From contig CALXDE010000115.1 in NCBI GenBank assembly GCA_944386965.1, positions 1 through 10,579 of the forward strand: a DNA stretch of 10,579 nucleotides. Reading direction: 5' to 3'. This document shows positions 6,565 to 10,579 of the stretch, in pieces (the stretch's first letter is position 1; each line of letters begins with the position of its first letter). A program made the position numbers and the translations under genes. The notes under the pieces were generated by a model. The model made no database searches. It worked only from the letters and a program-made list of their open reading frames with translations, and was not told the origin of the DNA. The DNA comes from an uncultured Oscillospiraceae bacterium (GTDB taxonomy: Bacteria; Bacillota_A; Clostridia; Oscillospirales; Oscillospiraceae).

Positions 6565-7203
6565 TTAAGCGGCGCTGGCCGCGCCCGCTGGTTTCTCCTC
6601 CTCGGCAAGCGCCCGGTATTCCCGCAGCCAGGACACGGCGCTCCTGAGCACCGCGCATCCCAGAAGCAGCAGGTCCCCCAGGCAGACGCGCAGCCGGATC
6701 TCTCCGGAGATGTCAGTCTGCTCCGCCTGATAGTCCGCCGAAAACGACACATCCGCCTGGTCTACCCGGACCAGACGCTCCAGGGCGGGCAGCAGAACCG
6801 CGGCGGCCGCCTGGACTTTTCCGCACAGGATAGCGGTGTCCGCCGGGTCCTCCCCGGCAAACACCCCGCGGACGCGCAAAACGGGAATCCGAACGCGCCG
6901 CCCCAGCCGGCCCAGGGCCCGGAACAGGTCCGGCAGCAGGGTGTCCGCCGCATACGCGAGCTGCCGGCGGTTGGGAAGGCGGCGCTTTTTCGCTTCCGCG
7001 CCGGACGAGCTCTTTCCCTTGGCGGTCCGCTGCTTTTCTGCGGCTTTTGCCGCTTTTTCGGCGGGATACACGGAAAAACGCAGGAATCCGGCCCGGACGC
7101 GGACCTGCAATGATCCGGCGTAGGCGGCTTCCACCCCCACCGGCATCCACGCCAGCAGGAGCAGCAGCGCCAGGATGCCCAGCGCGATCCACAGGGCCGT
7201 CAT
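6565..7203 (-). CDS. DUF2953 (YtfI-like) membrane-anchored protein
   Basis: Protein of unknown function that is regularly found directly before ytfJ in endospore formers. The 212 residues begin with one transmembrane segment (about 3-20, ALWIALGILALLLLLAWM), so the rest probably faces one side of the membrane as an anchored domain. A low-complexity Ala/Lys-rich linker (about 48-82) separates a short beta-like N-terminal part from the conserved section around 100-180, including VRVDQADVSFSADYQAEQTD near 146-165. The ATG at 7203 follows the scpB stop by 18 bases, with a G-rich AAGGGGG about nine bases upstream as ribosome binding site. Identification rests on the N-terminal anchor, the size and the conserved pairing with ytfJ; sequence conservation of the family is low, so the family label is less secure than for its neighbours. 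Confidence 0.8.
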   Translation of the reverse strand: MTALWIALGILALLLLLAWMPVGVEAAYAGSLQVRVRAGFLRFSVYPAEKAAKAAEKQRTAKGKSSSGAEAKKRRLPNRRQLAYAADTLLPDLFRALGRLGRRVRIPVLRVRGVFAGEDPADTAILCGKVQAAAAVLLPALERLVRVDQADVSFSADYQAEQTDISGEIRLRVCLGDLLLLGCAVLRSAVSWLREYRALAEEEKPAGAASAA

Positions 7204-7221
7204 TCCGGTCTTCCCCCTTCC

Positions 7222-7866
7222 CTATTCTCCGCGCGGCGTGTCGTCCTGTCCGCTATCGGACCGGGCGGCGGCCGCGTCCTCCGAAAGCGCCGCGCCTGAT
7301 TCCTCGGCCACGGTGCCGTCCTCGCTCAGCCGCAGCTGCCCCTCAGCCTCCATACCAGGGATCTCGGGCAGATCCTCCAGGGAGCTGAGGTGGAAGGAGC
7401 GCAGAAAATTTCTGGTAGTGCGGTACAGAATCGGCCGCCCGGGCACCTGGAGCCGGCCGCATTCCTCAATCAGGCCCCGCTCCAGCAGGAGCCCCACAGT
7501 ATAGGCGCTGTCCACCCCGCGCACCTGGTCCACATAGGCCCGGGTGGTGGGCTGGTAGTAGGCGATGATGGTCAGCACCTCCAGAGCGGGCTGGGAAAGC
7601 TTGGCGGGCTTTCGGACCTCAAAGGCCTTTCGGATCACGTCCGCGTACTCCGGAGCGGAGCAGAGCTGATAGCTGTCCTCCATGCGCACCAGGCGGACCC
7701 CGCGCCGCTCAAAGGCGCATGCGTCCCCCAGCTGCCGCAGCACCGCCTCCGCCGTGGTCTGGTCCAGATCCAGCGCCAGGCAGATGCGCTTGATATCCAC
7801 CGGCTCCCCGCCGGCAAACAGGATGGCCTCCATGGCGGAGGCGATCTCTTTCATATCGGTATTCAT
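7222..7866 (-). CDS. scpB: Segregation and condensation protein B
   Basis: Winged-helix dimer that binds ScpA and, with SMC, forms the bacterial condensin needed for chromosome compaction and segregation. The 214 residues show the family start MKEIASAMEAILFAGGEPVD (residues 5-24), the first winged helix to about 80, and the signature KPAKLSQPALEVLTIIAYYQP (about 90-110) with TRAYVDQVRGVDS after it. The second winged helix continues with LLERGLIEECGR and the VPGRPILYRTT segment (about 145-155). The final 50 residues are an acidic Ala/Glu/Asp-rich tail, variable in the family. The start ATG at 7866 lies 12 bases after the scpA stop and uses the TGAGG at that stop as ribosome binding site; an ATG four codons later is less likely. 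Codon use matches neighbours. Confidence 0.95.
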   Translation of the reverse strand: MNTDMKEIASAMEAILFAGGEPVDIKRICLALDLDQTTAEAVLRQLGDACAFERRGVRLVRMEDSYQLCSAPEYADVIRKAFEVRKPAKLSQPALEVLTIIAYYQPTTRAYVDQVRGVDSAYTVGLLLERGLIEECGRLQVPGRPILYRTTRNFLRSFHLSSLEDLPEIPGMEAEGQLRLSEDGTVAEESGAALSEDAAAARSDSGQDDTPRGE

Positions 7867-7878
7867 AGATGCGTTACC

Positions 7879-8673
7879 TCACAGCGTCAGGGAATCCCGG
7901 TCGGTGTCCAGGGGCGTCACCATGCAGTCCGTCTCCCCGCCGGCCAGCTTGAGCACCCGGTTCCGGCACAGCTCCAGCACCGCCAGGAAGGTGGCCACCA
8001 CCTCGCTGCGGCTGCGGCTGCTGCGGAAGAGCAGCAGAAAGCGGGTGATGCCGCCCCGCTTCAACCTTCCGACGATCTCCCGGGCCTTGTCCGCCACAGA
8101 GTAGGGCTCCCGGCGCACAATCTCCCGGAAGCTGCCCAGAGACGGCGGCGCCATCCGCTCTCCCCGGTCCTGAATCTCCTGAAACGCCCGGCGCAGATCC
8201 TCCGGCTGGTGGTGGTAGATCCAGCGCCTTCCCCGCTCCACCGGCTCGGGGTTCTTGGTCACAATGTTCCGGCCGAACTCTCCCATAGGGCCCAGCTTCT
8301 CCGCTACCGCTTTGATCCTCTGGTAGATCTCACCGCTGCGCCGCTCCTCCAGGGACTGGATCAGCAGATCCATCTCGCTCTGGACCTCCTCATCCTCCAG
8401 ACTCAGGAGCATGCGGGTCTTGATATACATCAGGTGGGCGGCCATGGTGATGAACTCGCTGGCGATCTCCAGGTCCATCTGCTGCCGCTTGTCCAGATAT
8501 TCCAGGTACTGATCCAGGATCAGGGCGATGGGGATATCCTGAATCTCAATTTTATTTTTTCCCAGAAGGTAGAGAATTAAGTCCAGAGGCCCCTCAAAAT
8601 CCTCCAGCTCCTCCGTCTCGCGGGTGTGAATGACACCCTCCAGCTTGAAAACGGGACTGTCCAGCGCTGTCAC
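7879..8673 (-). CDS. scpA: Segregation and condensation protein A
   Basis: Kleisin subunit of the SMC-ScpAB condensin; it bridges SMC heads and recruits ScpB. The 264 residues contain the ScpA N-terminal signature DFEGPLDLILYLLGKNKIEI (24-43), followed by IPIALILDQYLEYL and the MAAHLMYIKTRMLLS segment (about 77-91). A central linker and a C-terminal winged helix around 190-250 (RSEVVATFLAVLELCRNRVL) complete the fold. The start is GTG at 8673, one base after the TGA of the upstream protease (TGAGGTG); no separate ribosome binding site is visible, so translation is probably coupled to that gene. The N-terminal lead SPVFKLEGV before the core is common in clostridial ScpA, which supports this start. 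Next comes scpB after 12 bases. Confidence 0.95.
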   Translation of the reverse strand: MTALDSPVFKLEGVIHTRETEELEDFEGPLDLILYLLGKNKIEIQDIPIALILDQYLEYLDKRQQMDLEIASEFITMAAHLMYIKTRMLLSLEDEEVQSEMDLLIQSLEERRSGEIYQRIKAVAEKLGPMGEFGRNIVTKNPEPVERGRRWIYHHQPEDLRRAFQEIQDRGERMAPPSLGSFREIVRREPYSVADKAREIVGRLKRGGITRFLLLFRSSRSRSEVVATFLAVLELCRNRVLKLAGGETDCMVTPLDTDRDSLTL

Positions 8674-8674
8674 C

Positions 8675-9331
8675 TCATAACACGATCAGATTCCACAGGG
8701 CGTAAAAAACGCCCAGAATGCCCCGGGAGAGGACATCGCTCCCCACATCAAACACCACCAGCGCCAGCAGCACCAGCATGCCGTACCGCTCGTAGCGCAT
8801 GAGCTTCCAATACAGCCGGTCCGGCAGCAGGGCAAAGAGCACCTTGGACCCGTCCAGGGGCGGGATGGGCAGGAGATTGAAAAGCCCCAGACCGATGCTC
8901 AGGAGCACCACGTTGAGGAGAAAATCATAGAGCCAGAGCATAAAGGCGGTGGCCTGCGCGTTCCAGTAGATCCAGCGCACGGGGAGCAGAAACAGCGCCG
9001 CCATGAGAAAATTGGACGCCGGACCGGCCAGGGCGGTGAGGGCCATGCCCTGCTTGGGTCTTTTGAAGTAGCGCATGTCCACCGGCACCGGCTTTGCCCA
9101 GCCGAAGCCCACGATCAGCATGGAGACAAAGCCCAGCCAATCGATGTGGCGCAGGGGGTTGAAGCTCAGCCGGTGCTGCCGCTTAGCGGTGGGGTCCCCC
9201 AGAGCGTAGGCCGCCAGGCCATGGCACGTCTCATGGACGGTCAGACACAGAAAGACCGCCAGAAAGCGGGAGATCAGGCTCCCCAGCATCTGCCAGTCCA
9301 CGCTGCGCCAAAGTGTCTGCAAGCTTTCCAA
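8675..9331 (-). CDS. Site-2 protease family zinc metalloprotease (peptidase M50)
   Basis: Integral-membrane metalloprotease of the small rhomboid-like M50 class found next to scpA in many Firmicutes; the substrate is unknown. The 218 residues have the zinc site HETCH (33-37) in the first membrane segment. The third ligand region FNLLPIPPLDGSKV follows at about 151-164 (Asp160). The conserved GWAKPVPVDMRYFKRPKQGM (77-96) and ALAGPASNFLMA (100-111) blocks are characteristic of this subfamily. Five or so hydrophobic segments are visible (about 16-32, 67-82, 98-121, 128-155, 183-200). The start is TTG at 9331, with AGGAG ten bases upstream; the next in-frame ATG at codon 15 would remove part of the first membrane segment. 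It is the first gene of the scpAB transcript, downstream of a good promoter. Confidence 0.93.
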   Translation of the reverse strand: MESLQTLWRSVDWQMLGSLISRFLAVFLCLTVHETCHGLAAYALGDPTAKRQHRLSFNPLRHIDWLGFVSMLIVGFGWAKPVPVDMRYFKRPKQGMALTALAGPASNFLMAALFLLPVRWIYWNAQATAFMLWLYDFLLNVVLLSIGLGLFNLLPIPPLDGSKVLFALLPDRLYWKLMRYERYGMLVLLALVVFDVGSDVLSRGILGVFYALWNLIVL

Positions 9332-9353
9332 AGGGTAACGACTCCTTTTCAGG

Positions 9354-9375
9354 TGATACTCATACAGTTGATACT
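9354..9375. repeat. 7-bp direct repeat at the promoter of the M50-scpAB operon
   Basis: TGATACT occurs at 9354-9360 and again at 9369-9375, 15 bases apart. The second copy overlaps the -10 hexamer and the first lies in the early leader. It may be a regulator site or chance. Confidence 0.35.
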
Positions 9376-9401
9376 ATACCAGAAACCGCCGGGGATTACA
9401 A
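9373..9401 (-). promoter_or_regulatory. Sigma-A-type promoter for M50-scpA-scpB operon
   Basis: On the minus strand TTGTAA (9401-9396), a 17-base spacer and TATAGT (9378-9373), the latter preceded by TGG (extended -10). A start near 9366 gives a leader of about 35 bases carrying the AGGAG of the protease gene. It lies just downstream of an intrinsic terminator, so it probably starts the whole cluster through rluB. Confidence 0.75.
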
Positions 9402-9425
9402 CCTTAAAAAATACCCGCGGCACCG

Positions 9426-9464
9426 AAGAAAAAGAGGCGCCGCCCCTCATCGGGACAGCGCCTC
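9426..9464 (-). terminator. Intrinsic terminator overlapping the end of the zinc-ribbon gene
   Basis: In the minus-strand transcript arm GAGGCGCTGTCCC (9464-9452) pairs with GGGGCGGCGCCTC (9446-9434) over 13 pairs, two of them G-U, around a 5-base loop GATGA. A TTTTTCTT tract follows (9433-9426). The loop contains the stop codon of the zinc-ribbon gene (9447-9449). It separates the small-gene cluster from the scpAB operon. Confidence 0.85.
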
Positions 9465-9647
9465 CGGATGCTCCATATACAGGGAGATCTCCCCACAATG
9501 GGGACAGACCGCCACCTTGGGCTTCCCCAGCCGCGGGGAAAAGAGTTTTTTCGCGCTGGCGGCCAGGACAATGCCGTTGCCGGCCCCCTCGACCCGGACG
9601 TCGCAGTCCTCTACCATCTCCGCGCCGCAGCGGATACACTTTCGCAT
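9447..9647 (-). CDS. Small zinc-ribbon protein of unknown function
   Basis: A 66-residue protein with two CxxC pairs, CIRC (4-7) and CPHC (48-51), which together would bind one zinc ion in a zinc-ribbon fold. A further Cys15 is outside the pairs. Between them lies a segment GAGNGIVLAASAKKLFSP (21-38), and the end SLYMEHPEAL is short and helical. Such ribbons bind nucleic acid or act as structural modules; I do not recognise a named family. The ATG at 9647 has an excellent AGGAGG at seven-base spacing, and the gene ends inside a strong terminator, so it is clearly expressed and not a shadow. The 90-base gap upstream holds two hairpins. It is the last gene before the scpAB operon. Confidence 0.8.
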   Translation of the reverse strand: MRKCIRCGAEMVEDCDVRVEGAGNGIVLAASAKKLFSPRLGKPKVAVCPHCGEISLYMEHPEALSR

Positions 9648-9675
9648 GCTATTTCCTCCTTCTTTTTATGCCGAA

Positions 9676-9693
9676 TGCTTGAAGAATCAAGCA
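9676..9693. repeat. Stem-loop in leader of the zinc-ribbon gene
   Basis: Perfect 7-bp inverted repeat TGCTTGA / TCAAGCA around AGAA on the plus strand. No T-run follows on either strand, so it is not an intrinsic terminator. It lies 28 bases before the zinc-ribbon start. Confidence 0.5.
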
Positions 9694-9706
9694 GTTTGCC
9701 GGGGTT

Positions 9707-9725
9707 CCGCGGCCAGGGACCGCGG
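9707..9725. repeat. CCGCGG-flanked stem-loop between two small genes
   Basis: Two copies of the self-complementary hexamer CCGCGG (9707-9712 and 9720-9725) separated by CCAGGGA can form a 6-bp stem with a 7-base loop. No U-tract follows on the minus strand, so termination would have to be Rho-type or absent. Confidence 0.4.
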
Positions 9726-9737
9726 TTCCCCCCCTTC

Positions 9738-9953
9738 TTACCTCTGTTCCGATCTGCTCACATCCACGTAATACCGTCCGCCCTCGCAGGAAACCAAAAC
9801 GCCCCGGCGGACCAGCTGTCTCAATTTTAAGCCCAGGCCCTCCACAACGCCGGCCTCCCGGCAGGTCTTTGCCGTTTCAGGGGACACAGCCCCGGCGGCC
9901 AGGAAGGCGCGGACAATGACCCTTCTCCGGATGGCGGCAGCCGGCCAAATCAT
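9738..9953 (-). CDS. Small winged-helix-like protein of unknown function
   Basis: A 71-residue basic protein with no named family that I recognise. The layout resembles a stripped-down winged helix: helix 1 about 8-20 (IRRRVIVRAFLAA), helix 2 about 24-34, a recognition-like helix LGLKLRQLVRRG (about 40-51), then a beta hairpin VLVSCEGGRYYVD (52-64) typical of a wing. That suggests a DNA- or RNA-binding role, by inference from pattern only. The ATG at 9953 has an AAGGGG five bases upstream, a modest ribosome binding site. The stop TAA at 9738 is followed by two hairpins and then the zinc-ribbon gene. The opposite strand and other frames offer no better candidate. Confidence 0.62.
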   Translation of the reverse strand: MIWPAAAIRRRVIVRAFLAAGAVSPETAKTCREAGVVEGLGLKLRQLVRRGVLVSCEGGRYYVDVSRSEQR

Positions 9954-9997
9954 AGAAGCCCCTTCTTCCTTCCAATCAGAATTTTCCCTCGCCGGTG

Positions 9998-10168
9998 TCA
10001 GCCCTGGGAATAGGGGGTGATCTCCGCCTCAGCGTACCAGTCCTGCTGCACAGCGCTGAAGCGGATCAGGTATTTCCCGGTCTTTTCATCCCGGCAGATG
10101 ACGGTGCCCACCGCCGGGAGTGTCCCCAGTTTGGCGCAAACCACATCTCCAGGTTGATAGTGATTCAT
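9998..10168 (-). CDS. Small Tudor/SH3-like beta protein of unknown function (56 residues)
   Basis: A 56-residue reading frame starting ATG at 10168 and ending TGA at 9998. The pattern YQPGDVVCAKLG (4-15), VGTVICRDEKTGKYLIRFS (20-38), DWYAEAEITPY (43-53) is that of a five-strand beta barrel of the Tudor/SH3/KOW kind: GDxV, GxV, a turn at KTGK, an aromatic-acidic WYAEAE strand and a final Pro-Tyr. Such modules bind RNA, DNA or protein partners; the target cannot be read from sequence. A GAGG with eight-base spacing precedes the start. Third-position GC is high as in the neighbours, which supports real coding in spite of the small size. It sits 44 bases upstream of the winged-helix gene, possibly in one transcript. 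I do not recognise a named family. Confidence 0.68.
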   Translation of the reverse strand: MNHYQPGDVVCAKLGTLPAVGTVICRDEKTGKYLIRFSAVQQDWYAEAEITPYSQG

Positions 10169-10223
10169 TCGATCCACCTCTTAAATATCTTATGTGTTGA
10201 AATGGGTGAACAGTATAATCCCT

Positions 10224-10579
10224 TTACAGCGTTGCCGGACATTTCCGCAGCAGCAGAAGACTGACGGCGGTCACCAGAGCCAGGATGCCCAGGGTGATCA
10301 CCTGCCAGGGAATGGGGGAACACACCTCCACCACCCAGATGGCCGCCCGGCCCAGCAGGGCCAGCAGGGACCGCTCCCCCTGCCGGGCGGCGTAGATCGC
10401 CGGGGTCAGGAGGGGGTTCAGCAGGCACAGGGGAATCCAGACGAAGAAGAACCCCTTGACGCCGAAGCGGTTCATAAAGGCCGTGAGGAACAGGTTGAAC
10501 ACCACCATCCCCAGGATGAACAGCAGGATGTACTGGAAGTCGAAGATGTTGATGGCCCCGAAGATGTCCTCCCCGCCGC
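10224..10579 (-). CDS. Unrecognised integral membrane protein, N-terminus cut by window
   Basis: The frame is open from the window edge down to TAA at 10224 (117 complete residues visible). Three hydrophobic segments are seen at about 14-34 (FQYILLFILGMVVFNLFLTAF), 42-62 (FFFVWIPLCLLNPLLTP region) and 89-110 (IPWQVITLGILALVTAVSLL), with a polar loop ARQGERS between the second and third. The protein ends in RKCPATL. An internal ATG at 10508 exists, but hydrophobic coding-like codons continue upstream of it, so the true start is outside the window. Permease or transporter subunit is possible, but I see no family motif and make no functional claim. A 55-base AT-richer gap follows before the 56-residue gene. 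Confidence 0.7.
   Translation of the reverse strand, partial: GGEDIFGAINIFDFQYILLFILGMVVFNLFLTAFMNRFGVKGFFFVWIPLCLLNPLLTPAIYAARQGERSLLALLGRAAIWVVEVCSPIPWQVITLGILALVTAVSLLLLRKCPATL

Noticed and set aside
7390..8580. Plus-strand open frame of 396 codons over scpB and scpA
   Set aside because: Antisense to two well-identified conserved genes; low-complexity His/Leu/Gln composition and no motifs.
10169..10223. Promoter for the small-gene cluster (TATACT and ATATTT-like boxes)
   Set aside because: The gap is AT-rich, but no -35 element lies at a suitable distance from either box.

Overview
The window is a dense, GC-rich (about 60-65% by eye) chromosomal block in which every supported gene lies on the minus strand, so transcription runs from the right end to the left end. 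The gene set (ScpAB condensin partners, a GerW/YtfJ sporulation protein next to DUF2953, a DacF/DacB-type D,D-carboxypeptidase, then cmk-plsC-ispH) is typical of spore-forming Clostridia. The high GC content suggests an Oscillospiraceae/Flavonifractor-like gut lineage. That placement is inference from gene content and composition, not from a marker gene. No gene-free stretch exceeds about 120 bases. I see no tRNA, rRNA, CRISPR, insertion sequence or prophage.

Right end (about 9447-10579): the C-terminal part of an unrecognised membrane protein runs off the edge. Three small undescribed proteins follow: a 56-residue Tudor/SH3-like beta protein, a 71-residue winged-helix-like protein and a 66-residue two-CxxC zinc ribbon. 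The last ends in a strong intrinsic terminator whose loop contains its own stop codon.

Middle (about 4225-9401): a good sigma-A-type promoter (TTGTAA, 17 bp, TATAGT) opens a compact housekeeping and sporulation cluster: site-2-type M50 protease, scpA, scpB, DUF2953, ytfJ, D-Ala-D-Ala carboxypeptidase, and an RluB-type 23S rRNA pseudouridine synthase. The joint between the carboxypeptidase and rluB carries three complementary G/C-rich arms that can form two mutually exclusive hairpins next to the rluB ribosome binding site.

Left part (1-4230): a second promoter with the same -35 hexamer and spacer overlaps the rluB stop codon and carries a small inverted repeat over its -10. It drives an rpiR-family sugar-phosphate regulator, overlapped or closely followed by a HI0933/YhiN-type flavoprotein, cmk, plsC and ispH (cut by the window). 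Start/stop overlaps and gaps of 1-18 nt indicate one translationally coupled operon. The odd point is the regulator at the head of an otherwise essential nucleotide, phospholipid and isoprenoid operon.

Overall this is mostly an ordinary conserved region. The second-look items are regulatory structures, the inserted rpiR gene, a short AT-rich patch inside ispH, and the small-protein cluster. I do not see a clear novel multi-gene system.
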